Part shown: one piece after another, positions 1-5,466 of the stretch
Layout: each line of letters opens with the position of its first letter
Numbering within the stretch: the stretch's first letter is position 1
Source: CAZHZT01 sp964537285
Lineage (GTDB): Bacteria > Bacteroidota > Bacteroidia > Chitinophagales > Saprospiraceae
DNA: 5,709 bases
Direction: 5' to 3'
Assembly: GCA_964537285.1 (NCBI GenBank)
Contig: CAZHZT010000203.1
Location: forward strand, 1 to 5,709
The notes under the pieces: generated by a model
Database searches by the model: none
What the model was told of the DNA's origin: nothing
Seen by the model: the letters and a program-made list of their open reading frames with translations, nothing else
Program-made: the position numbers and the translations under genes

Positions 1-4
1 AATA

Positions 5-36
5 ATCTTTTCCCCAGGAGGATTTGGAGAAAAGAT
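5..36. repeat. Inverted repeat (hairpin) at the left edge
   Basis: An 11-bp arm at 5-15 (ATCTTTTCCCC) pairs with 26-36 (GGAGAAAAGAT) with one mismatch, leaving a 10-base loop. It lies upstream of the ars promoter and may be the end signal of a gene outside the window. No T-run follows on the + strand, so a terminator role is only a guess. Confidence 0.35.
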
Positions 37-37
37 C

Positions 38-59
38 AGGCAGGCCTAACGGCCTTCCT
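38..59. repeat. Short GC-rich hairpin
   Basis: AGG-c-AGGCC (38-46), the loop TAAC (47-50) and GGCCT-t-CCT (51-59) form an 8-bp stem with one internal mismatch. Together with the hairpin at 5-36 it is the only structure in the first 130 bases, where no coding frame is supported. It may belong to the end of an upstream transcription unit. The role is unknown. Confidence 0.35.
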
Positions 60-137
60 AAAGGACTTCTCAAATTAATTTCGACCAAACAAAATCATCC
101 AGAACCCATTTTTTTAACAAAAAAAAATCCTTAATCC

Positions 138-168
138 TTTTTTTACTCAAATATTCATCGTAATATTG
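138..168 (+). promoter_or_regulatory. Candidate Bacteroidetes-type promoter of the ars operon
   Basis: The Bacteroidetes housekeeping promoter consensus is TTTG at -33 and TAnnTTTG at -7. TTTT at 138-141 and TAATATTG at 161-168 each differ from it at one position and are 19 bases apart. Transcription would start near 173-176, giving a very short A-rich leader before the ATG at 187. The -7 box lies inside the candidate ArsR palindrome, which fits repression by blocking RNA polymerase. This is an inference from motif position only. Confidence 0.35.
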
Positions 169-172
169 CAAT
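157..172. promoter_or_regulatory. Candidate ArsR operator
   Basis: The 16-bp imperfect palindrome ATCGTAATATTGCAAT is centred on AATATT, with symmetric AT, G/C and AT positions outside the core. It ends 14 bases before the arsR start and covers the putative -7 element. ArsR/SmtB repressors commonly bind AT-rich imperfect palindromes at their own promoters. Further AATATT at 150-155 and AATAT at 170-174 may extend the site. Confidence 0.45.
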
Positions 173-186
173 ATAAAAATTAAACG

Positions 187-504
187 ATGGGGGTTTCAAA
201 ATCGGCAGCATTTTCAGAGCATCAAAATCAATTGGCTAACCTGGCTAAAGCCTTGGGGCATCCGGCAAGAATCGCCATTATTGAATTTCTGATCAAACAG
301 GACTCATGCATTTGTAAAGACATTGTGGATGAGTTGCCCTTGTCGCAGCCTACCGTTTCTCAGCATCTGAAAGAGTTGAAAAATGTAGGTTTAATTCAGG
401 GAAATATTGAAGGCAATAGGGTCTGTTATTGCTTGGATAAAAAGGGTTTTCAAAGTCTTGTAGGCTTCCTTTCGGGTTTACTGGGTAAGCTAAATATTAA
501 ATGA
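187..504 (+). CDS. arsR: ArsR/SmtB-family metalloregulatory repressor
   Basis: A 105-residue winged-helix repressor expected to bind the ars promoter as a dimer and release it when As(III) or Sb(III) binds. The conserved LAKALGHPARIAIIEFL helix spans about residues 19-35. The recognition-helix segment SQPTVSQHLKELKNVGLI (about 53-70) is the classic ArsR signature, and IEGNRVCYCL (74-83) forms the wing. Cysteines occur as C41-I-C43 and C80-Y-C82. E. coli ArsR uses a CxCxxC site (C32, C34, C37); here the third cysteine is absent, so the second CxC pair may contribute to inducer binding, which is inference. The length is normal for the family and the ATG follows an A-rich leader typical of Bacteroidetes. 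It is the first gene of the operon, with 36 bases before the next gene. Confidence 0.93.
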   Translation: MGVSKSAAFSEHQNQLANLAKALGHPARIAIIEFLIKQDSCICKDIVDELPLSQPTVSQHLKELKNVGLIQGNIEGNRVCYCLDKKGFQSLVGFLSGLLGKLNIK

Positions 505-540
505 AGCAGATTGTTGTTAAAGAACCAAAAAAGTTAAATT

Positions 541-1014
541 ATGAGATTATCTGAATTCAAAAAAATCGTATCCTCATTGGAGGATTTAAATTTTCAATTA
601 ACAGACGGTACCAGCGTTCCGTCGCATTATCATGTCACAGAAATAGGAAATATCTCAAAAGATTTTATTGATTGCGGAGGAACGATTCGTAATGAAAGGG
701 TGGTAAACTTTCAATTATGGTATTCAATCGACTTCGATCACAGGCTTAAGCCTAAAAAAATGCTTGACATCATTGAGCTGTCAGAGCGAAAGTTAGGGAT
801 TGAGGATGCAGAGATCGAAGTGGAATATCAAGCAGATACCATCGGTAAGTTTGGACTGGATTTCGATGGGAAAAATTTTGTACTTACAAACAAGCAAACT
901 GCTTGTCTGGCAATGGATAATTGCGGGATTCCGACGGAAAAAATTAAAGTGAGCCTGGCAGCGCTTGGTAAAAAAACAGAAAATTGTTGTTCGCCTGAAT
1001 CTGGATGTTGTTAG
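541..1014 (+). CDS. DUF6428-like ars operon protein with CC-x5-CC tail
   Basis: A 157-residue protein resembling the DUF6428 family that accompanies arsR and arsC-like genes in Bacteroidetes; the assignment is from recognition, not a search. Its biochemical function is not established. Visible features are a VPSHYHVTEIG segment (26-36) with H29 and H31, a DCGG motif (44-47), single cysteines C122 and C128, and a C-terminal tail with C149-C150, five residues, then C156-C157. No signal peptide or membrane segment is visible, so it should be cytosolic. The vicinal cysteine pairs suggest binding of trivalent arsenic, by analogy with the ArsD chaperone, but there is no overall similarity to ArsD that I can see. 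It lies between arsR (36-base gap) and the reductase (159-base gap that contains a large palindrome). Confidence 0.8.
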   Translation: MRLSEFKKIVSSLEDLNFQLTDGTSVPSHYHVTEIGNISKDFIDCGGTIRNERVVNFQLWYSIDFDHRLKPKKMLDIIELSERKLGIEDAEIEVEYQADTIGKFGLDFDGKNFVLTNKQTACLAMDNCGIPTEKIKVSLAALGKKTENCCSPESGCC

Positions 1015-1173
1015 TGTTTAAAATTTGCAAGAATTCCGCAAAACAGATTTTGCTGGCGTGAAGACGAAGGCTTTAGCCTTCGCCAAACATAGCGAAGGCT
1101 GAAGCCTTCGTCGAAAAGTCAAGTTTGTATTGTCTAGCCACATAGATTCTAAAATATAATAAATAACAAATCC
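1015..1173 (+). other. Intergenic spacer inside the ars operon
   Basis: This 159-base gap is much longer than the other gaps in the operon (36 and 1 base). Its main content is the compound palindrome at 1063-1112. A TATAAT-like stretch at 1155-1160 and TTTG at 1124-1127 are present, but they do not form a well-spaced Bacteroidetes promoter, so a separate promoter for the reductase gene cannot be claimed. No ORF is supported here. Confidence 0.5.
1063..1112. repeat. Compound palindromic element (palindrome within palindrome)
   Basis: Two 21-base arms, 1063-1083 and 1092-1112, are inverted copies with one mismatch and an 8-base spacer (CAAACATA). Each arm also contains its own 18-bp palindrome built from CGAAGGCT and AGCCTTCG (1065-1082 with centre TT; 1093-1110 with centre GA). 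The unit can therefore form one long hairpin or two short side-by-side hairpins. There is no T-run after it, so it is not a standard terminator. It resembles REP-like intergenic palindromes, though no second copy occurs in this window. It may affect stability or coupling of the ars mRNA. Confidence 0.8.
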
Positions 1174-1794
1174 ATGCTTTTTAAAGAGCTACATTCTTAT
1201 TGCGAAAGCCTTGGATCAGAGTTCGATCTCATTCCACAAGAGCGCAAAGATCAATTGACAAGCCTATCGAACTACATTTCTGGTAAGATTGACAATGAGG
1301 TCGTTCCGCAAATTACCATTATTTGTACTCATAACTCCCGCAGGAGTCATTTAGGGCAGTTATGGTTAGCAGTAGGAAAAGACTTTTACAATTTACCGGA
1401 AATCCAAAGCTTTTCCGGAGGAACAGAGGCAACCGCATTCAACATCAATGCTGTAAATGCTTTGAGAAAAGCAGGTTTTCAGGTTCACGCTCCGGAAAGT
1501 AACACAAGCAATCCGGCATATGAAGTAAGTTGGAAAGAAGATATGGAACCTTATCAGGCTTTTTCGAAGAAGTTTGAAGATGCACCCAATCCAAAGCAAA
1601 ACTTTGCTGCTGTAATGGTTTGTTCGGAAGCAGATGAAGGTTGCCCCTTTGTTCCTGGAAGTGATTTTCGATTATCGCTTCCTTATGATGATCCAAAGGC
1701 ATTTGATGGTACGGATTTAGAGGCAGAAAAGTATGACGAGCGCTGTCGCCAAATTGGTCGGGAAATGCTTTTTGCGCTTAGTCAAATCAAGTAA
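1174..1794 (+). CDS. arsC: Arsenate reductase / LMW-PTP-like protein
   Basis: A 206-residue cytosolic protein of the low-molecular-weight tyrosine phosphatase fold, probably reducing arsenate to arsenite with thioredoxin. The phosphate-binding loop CTHNSRRS (51-58) fits C-x5-R, with C51 as nucleophile and R57 as anion-binding residue. The segment VCSEADEGCPFVPG (149-162) holds C150 and C157, seven residues apart, the same spacing as C82 and C89 of the Staphylococcus aureus ArsC redox relay. YDDP (171-174) supplies the expected acidic Asp-Pro loop. About 45 N-terminal residues precede the catalytic core, so it is longer than the 131-residue S. aureus enzyme. The loop has an Arg at the position where classical ArsC has a second Cys (CxGNxCRS). 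A pure phosphatase role is possible, but the cysteine pair and the operon favour arsenate reduction. Confidence 0.87.
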   Translation: MLFKELHSYCESLGSEFDLIPQERKDQLTSLSNYISGKIDNEVVPQITIICTHNSRRSHLGQLWLAVGKDFYNLPEIQSFSGGTEATAFNINAVNALRKAGFQVHAPESNTSNPAYEVSWKEDMEPYQAFSKKFEDAPNPKQNFAAVMVCSEADEGCPFVPGSDFRLSLPYDDPKAFDGTDLEAEKYDERCRQIGREMLFALSQIK

Positions 1795-1795
1795 A

Positions 1796-2413
1796 GTGAA
1801 AAAGTATCTAGCCGAATTAATTGGGACTTTTGCCCTTGTTATCAACGATGTTTCAGTAGGAGCTGTCAGCCATTTAGGTATTGCTATTACCTTTGGGCTT
1901 ATTGTAACCGTGATGATTTACAGCTTTGGGCCTATTTCTGGGGCTCATATTAACCCTGCCGTATCTATTGCATTTGCTTTCACAGACCGATACGAGCGTA
2001 AGGAATTGATCCCTTACATGATTGCACAGGTAGTTGGAGCAATACTTGCTTCCACTTTTCTTATTTTTTTATTTTGGGAACATGAGACTTTGGGGTTAAC
2101 AGCGCCTTCCGGAAGTTGGCAACAATCCTTTTTATTGGAAATACTACTGACCTATTTCTTGATGCTGGTAATTCTGTTCGTGAGCCAAAATAAAGAGACC
2201 AGCCAATATACTGCCATTGCTGTAGGAGCGACTGTTTTATTGGAAGCCCTTTTTGCCGGTCCTATTTCGGGGGCTTCTATGAATCCGGCGCGCTCTGTTG
2301 GCCCTGCCTTGCTATCTGGAAATCTTTCGGCTCTTTGGATTTATATATTAGCTCCAGTTGTCGGGGCTATTTTGGCAAGTTATACTTGGATGTTTTTTGA
2401 AAAAAGTGAATAG
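1796..2413 (+). CDS. Aquaporin/glycerol-facilitator channel, probable arsenite exit channel
   Basis: A MIP-family inner-membrane channel of 205 residues, counted from GTG at 1796. This start gives MKKYLAELIGTF, the usual family N-terminus, one base after the reductase stop (TAAaGTG). An ATG at 1733 would add 21 residues overlapping the reductase and is less likely. Both pore motifs are present: SGAHINPAV (NPA at 53-55) and SGASMNPARS (NPA at 163-165, filter Arg166). By alignment with AqpZ the selectivity positions read F33, A151, A160, R166, a wider filter than AqpZ's F-H-T-R. TM1 runs directly from GTFALV to INDVS and leaves about ten hydrophobic residues; from the AEL motif to SGAH it is eight residues shorter than E. 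coli GlpF, suggesting an in-frame deletion. Following a reductase, it fits AqpS-like downhill release of arsenite. Whether the shortened channel works is unknown. Confidence 0.88.
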   Translation: MKKYLAELIGTFALVINDVSVGAVSHLGIAITFGLIVTVMIYSFGPISGAHINPAVSIAFAFTDRYERKELIPYMIAQVVGAILASTFLIFLFWEHETLGLTAPSGSWQQSFLLEILLTYFLMLVILFVSQNKETSQYTAIAVGATVLLEALFAGPISGASMNPARSVGPALLSGNLSALWIYILAPVVGAILASYTWMFFEKSE

Positions 2414-2459
2414 ATTTGTTTTGCATGAGTCATTCCATTTAAGATAAACGCTCTTATTT

Positions 2460-2502
2460 TACCATTGTACGTGAGCGTCGGAGACGCTCACGTACAATGG
2501 TA
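2460..2502. terminator. Perfect 20-bp hairpin between convergent genes
   Basis: Arms at 2460-2479 and 2483-2502 are perfectly complementary around a 3-base loop (GGA); the core reads GTGAGCGTC-GGA-GACGCTCAC. It sits between the aquaporin stop (2413) and the stop of the opposing acyltransferase gene (2535), where a bidirectional terminator is expected. There is no long T-run on either side, so it may instead be a dispersed palindromic repeat that also blocks transcription or protects mRNA 3' ends. Confidence 0.6.
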
Positions 2503-2534
2503 TGTTTGGTAATTCTGTGAATAACCATTGAATA

Positions 2535-3470
2535 TCAAAGCTCTATAACGTAACCATCATAAACAACTCCTCTAGCGCCATAGCTTTCCTTATTTCGGAT
2601 CAAACCAGTGTTAAGAACTTTGCCGCCTTGTTCGTTTGAAGTACCAAAATCAAAGAATTTTTTATTTGAAAAAGTCTGGTGAATGAGTTGGTCAAAAAGA
2701 GCGTTCAAAGCACCGTTTTCCCTGCCTTCGTCCGTAGAGGCAATATATTGAGAATGCGCACAGGTAGACGTTTCGAAAATGATAACCCCACCTTGGATTT
2801 CTCCTTCCAATTGTGTCGTGAACAGACGAATATTTTTAGGAAATCGTTCCGCCAATAACTTGATTTCTTCAGTAGAATGAACCGGGTCGGCATCAAATTT
2901 TTCATTTAACAGGCTGGCAACAATTTTCATATAGCCTTCAAAATCTTTTGATTCTCCAATCTCAAAAGGGAATTCACGGGATTTTTTCAGCAGTCTTTTG
3001 TTATTATTGTTGTATACAGCAAGTTGTCTGCTTTCAATAACCGTTGAAATATTGCGGTAATAGAGGTTGGCATTGAAGCGGAAAAGCGCATAAAGATCCT
3101 CTTCGGCGGGCATTTGGTGATAAATATGAGGTATGGGTTTATAAACGAAGGACTTTATACCTTGTTTTTGAAGGTACTCAATGGTAGCCTCAAAGATTTC
3201 CAACATCAACTGCACCCTCATTTTTTTATTGGAAATGAACCCTCCGTAAGTAAGCCCTTGGTGGCTGTAAAAATTATCCGCTCTTCTGTTGGCAGGTAAA
3301 CAAGCTATCAGTTTATTGTCTTTCAAAATCATTAAAGAGGCATCCTCAAAGCGATCGGAATGATAGTCCATATAATCACGTTGCAGCAGGAACGTTGCAT
3401 TTTTGGAATTTCGGACAAACTCATTCCATTGGTTTTTATCAGTAGTCTGATATGGCACTATTTGTATCAT
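2535..3470 (-). CDS. FemAB/BioF2-like GNAT-family acyltransferase
   Basis: A 311-residue protein recognised as a double-GNAT acyltransferase of the FemAB/BioF2-like type seen in many Bacteroidetes, often near surface-polysaccharide genes. Characteristic segments are FLLQRDYMDYHSDRFED (27-43), LPANRR (58-63), SHQGLTYGG (69-77), the HIYHQMPAEEDLYALFR region (115-131), and the C-terminal acyl-CoA-fold part YIASTDEGRENGALNALFD (242-260) followed by FFDFGTSNEQGG (272-283). No signal peptide or membrane helix is visible, so it is probably cytosolic, acylating an amino group on a precursor; the substrate is unknown. ATG at 3470 is preferred over an in-frame TTG one codon earlier (3473). It stands alone, convergent with the ars operon and with no sugar genes beside it. 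The MITE-like copy 1 begins about 40 bases upstream of its start, so its promoter may lie in or across that element. Confidence 0.82.
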   Translation of the reverse strand: MIQIVPYQTTDKNQWNEFVRNSKNATFLLQRDYMDYHSDRFEDASLMILKDNKLIACLPANRRADNFYSHQGLTYGGFISNKKMRVQLMLEIFEATIEYLQKQGIKSFVYKPIPHIYHQMPAEEDLYALFRFNANLYYRNISTVIESRQLAVYNNNNKRLLKKSREFPFEIGESKDFEGYMKIVASLLNEKFDADPVHSTEEIKLLAERFPKNIRLFTTQLEGEIQGGVIIFETSTCAHSQYIASTDEGRENGALNALFDQLIHQTFSNKKFFDFGTSNEQGGKVLNTGLIRNKESYGARGVVYDGYVIEL

Positions 3471-3511
3471 CAAAAAAAATTAGTTTTCGATAAATTTTTT
3501 GAAAATAAAAT

Positions 3512-3700
3512 TAAGGGATTAGGCAATTAATAAGCTACCCAAATTTTGCGAAGTAATTTTTTTCTCAGGCTAGGCGGAAAACGTAGGCATAACTTGTCCC
3601 GAATGCCTTCGGGACCCAAAGGTACGGCGAGGCTTTCCAACACAGCCTGAGGAAAAAAGGACAAGTAAAATGGGTAGGGTATTATTTTCCTGATCCCTTA
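3512..3700. repeat. MITE-like element, copy 1
   Basis: A 189-base non-coding element with imperfect terminal inverted repeats: 3512-3540 matches the reverse complement of 3672-3700 at 24 of 29 positions, with ends TAAGGGAT and ATCCCTTA. Inside are a second inverted pair (3557-3571 with 3644-3658, 15 pairs including one G-T) and a central perfect hairpin GTCCCGAA-TGCC-TTCGGGAC (3596-3615). The whole element can therefore fold into one long stem. TA lies at the outer edge of AGGGAT/ATCCCT on both sides, which would fit TA target duplication but is not proof. It lies between the starts of the acyltransferase gene and the end of the AAA-ATPase gene. Copy 2 is in the same orientation 1955 bases away. 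Confidence 0.85.
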
Positions 3701-3720
3701 ATAAAAAGAAATAGTAAGGA

Positions 3721-3765
3721 AGGTTTTCCTGGCCACCTCTCATTGAGGAGCGGCCAGGAAAACCT
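3721..3765 (-). terminator. Terminator-like hairpin of the AAA-ATPase/nuclease gene
   Basis: Arms 3721-3734 (AGGTTTTCCTGGCC) and 3752-3765 pair perfectly over 14 bp, and CCTC/GAGG inside the loop region can add four pairs. On the - strand the hairpin starts three bases after the stop codon (3769-3771) and is followed by a T-rich stretch (TTCCTTACTATTTCTTTTTATT as short runs between 3720 and 3699). Position, stem strength and the T-rich tail fit an intrinsic terminator for the - strand gene. Confidence 0.75.
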
Positions 3766-3768
3766 CTA

Positions 3769-5301
3769 CTACAACCGTTCTTCCACCCATCCACTTACTC
3801 CTTTTTCCTCCCTTCCAAAAGACACCCCTAATAATACGACTTCCCGCCCGTCATGGCGGAAAGGTTCCGCATGATTTTTTTCCCGAATCTGCTGGATGGC
3901 TTTTTCGGGAGGTTGGTCATATTTGAATTCGATGACGTATATTTGGCCGGAGGTTTTAACAACAGCGTCGATGATTTTGTCTCCGGCAGAGACTTCGGCA
4001 TTAATGTAACATCCCAACAAACTCAAACTAGTATAAATGATAGCGTGATAAGTAGCTTCATTGCGCTTTTGGAAGATTTTTCCGGGAATACTTTTAATTA
4101 AGCTATTGATGATGGAAATAAAAAGGGCTGTATCTTTTTTACTCAAGGCTTGGCCGAGTTTTAGTGCTAAGGGCACTGCATCTCTTTCCTTGCGATAACT
4201 GTAAGTATCGACAAGATGTTGAAGCAAGCTGACTTTTACTTCTTTGTTAGGATAACCTAAGGTATAAAATAATGGATAGGGGGCGTCTTTAATGGTCAGG
4301 TAGCCCGTTTGGAATAACAAGCTGCGATAATTAGGATTCGATAAATCAAGTGAATCCAAACTCGTTGAGCCGGTTTCCAGTTCATCAAAATCAAAATGAT
4401 AGCCTTCTTTTAGTACTTCAATGAGGAAATTAGGTGTACCCGTAGAAAACCAAAAATTTTGGAATACGCCTTTCTGGAAAAAACTTAAGATCGAAAAAGG
4501 GTTGTAAAGCTTTTCCTGACCTGTCCACCAGTAACCATTGTACCATTGTTTAATTTCATTCAGTAGTGTTTCAGGGTCTTGATTTAATTTATTACTTAAA
4601 GATGTAATCCTGTCGGAGAAAAAATGTTCTAACTCAATTTGAGTATAACCGACAAGGGAGTTGAAATTAGGATCGATTGTTATGTCATTCAAATTATTTA
4701 AATCTGAAAATATGCTTATCCGGCTAAAGCGGGAAACTCCGGTAAGTAAGACAAACTTAAGATAAGGGTCAGCATTTTTTATGATGCTGTAGAACTCTCT
4801 TAATACCCTTCGGTTTTCTTCTAGTTTATCATCTTCGTTGATATAATCAATAAGGGGTTTGTCATATTCGTCAATTAACAGAACTACTTGATTCTCCTTG
4901 CTTAATGCTTGTATAAGTTCCCTGAACACAAGTGCAATATTCGTCTCCCGAAGTTGAATTTTGTATTGTTCAGCAATTTGGCTAATTGCTTTTAGTAAAC
5001 TTTCTCTCAATCCCAGGCTTTGGTAGCCAATTTCATTGAATGACAAGTGAATAACAGGATGTTTTTTCTTCCAATCCCATTTGTTTTCAATCCAAAGTCC
5101 TTCAAAAAGTTTTTTACTTCCCTTAAATAGTTCTCGAATAGTAGATACCAGCATGGATTTGCCAAAGCGACGTGGTCGGGAAAGGAAATAATACTTCCCT
5201 TCGTCCACCAATTGATAAAGCAATTTGCTTTTATCGACATATAGATAATCTCCCTCTCGGAGTTCTTTAAAGTCCTGTATGCCTATAGGTAGTTTTTTCA
5301 T
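3769..5301 (-). CDS. AAA-ATPase-like protein with C-terminal PD-(D/E)XK nuclease domain
   Basis: A complete 510-residue protein of the AAA-ATPase_like/PDDEXK_9 type (formerly DUF1703), often present in many copies in Bacteroidetes genomes; its cellular role is not established. The N-terminal region LPIGIQDFKELREGDYLYVDKS (4-25) is typical. The Walker A-like loop SRPRRFGKS (41-49) lacks the first glycine, as is usual for the family. Walker B is VVLLIDEYD (139-147), and LLTGVSRFSRISIFSDLNNL (185-204) is the conserved sensor-like region. The C-terminus carries H419 in TYHAIIY, D445 in DKIIDAVV and VIEFK (456-460), giving the D...ExK nuclease pattern, then the family ending around RHDGREVVLLGVSF (482-495). 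Active residues look intact and there is no signal or membrane segment. It is monocistronic, has its own terminator, and is flanked by two direct copies of a MITE-like element, suggesting a cassette. Confidence 0.9.
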   Translation of the reverse strand: MKKLPIGIQDFKELREGDYLYVDKSKLLYQLVDEGKYYFLSRPRRFGKSMLVSTIRELFKGSKKLFEGLWIENKWDWKKKHPVIHLSFNEIGYQSLGLRESLLKAISQIAEQYKIQLRETNIALVFRELIQALSKENQVVLLIDEYDKPLIDYINEDDKLEENRRVLREFYSIIKNADPYLKFVLLTGVSRFSRISIFSDLNNLNDITIDPNFNSLVGYTQIELEHFFSDRITSLSNKLNQDPETLLNEIKQWYNGYWWTGQEKLYNPFSILSFFQKGVFQNFWFSTGTPNFLIEVLKEGYHFDFDELETGSTSLDSLDLSNPNYRSLLFQTGYLTIKDAPYPLFYTLGYPNKEVKVSLLQHLVDTYSYRKERDAVPLALKLGQALSKKDTALFISIINSLIKSIPGKIFQKRNEATYHAIIYTSLSLLGCYINAEVSAGDKIIDAVVKTSGQIYVIEFKYDQPPEKAIQQIREKNHAEPFRHDGREVVLLGVSFGREEKGVSGWVEERL

Positions 5302-5466
5302 TTTAGCAATTTGTCAAAGAACGAGCAATTTAAGCAAAAATATAGGAAGAGTAAAGAATTCCAGTCTCTATAAAGAAGTAGTTCAAAGTCAAACATGAGT
5401 CATCTCTTAACCTTAAGGAACTTCATGTTGTCATGTTGATTTAAAATAGATGCTGCAAATCAATAT
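5302..5466. other. Upstream region of the AAA-ATPase gene
   Basis: These 165 bases separate the gene start from MITE-like copy 2. They hold the candidate -7 element at 5335-5342 and a small tandem repeat CATGTTG-t-CATGTTG near 5424-5438. No ORF or RNA gene is supported. Confidence 0.5.
5335..5342 (-). promoter_or_regulatory. Candidate -7 element for the AAA-ATPase gene
   Basis: Read on the - strand this is TATTTTTG, a full match to the Bacteroidetes -7 consensus TAnnTTTG, 33 bases before the ATG at 5301. No TTTG is found at the expected -33 spacing, so support is weak. Confidence 0.28.

Noticed and set aside
1063..1112. CRISPR repeat or intrinsic terminator
   Set aside because: There is only one unit with no spacer series, and no T-run follows the hairpin, so neither label fits.
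1393..1702. Two - strand open frames inside the reductase gene
   Set aside because: They are antisense to the catalytic and redox-cysteine region of a clear gene and have low-complexity, non-family translations.
3114..3299. Small + strand open frame of 61 codons
   Set aside because: It is antisense to the conserved N-terminal half of the acyltransferase gene and has no leader or partner gene of its own.
3570..3794. Open frame of 74 codons on the - strand
   Set aside because: It runs from the 3' end of the AAA-ATPase gene through its terminator hairpin into the MITE-like element and has no recognisable protein features.
3853..4101. Open frame of 82 codons on the + strand
   Set aside because: It lies wholly inside the well-supported AAA-ATPase/nuclease gene on the other strand and is antisense to its conserved C-terminal domain.
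3769..5301. Anti-phage defence system
   Set aside because: An ATPase plus nuclease domain alone is suggestive, but the family is not established as defence and no defence genes are beside it.
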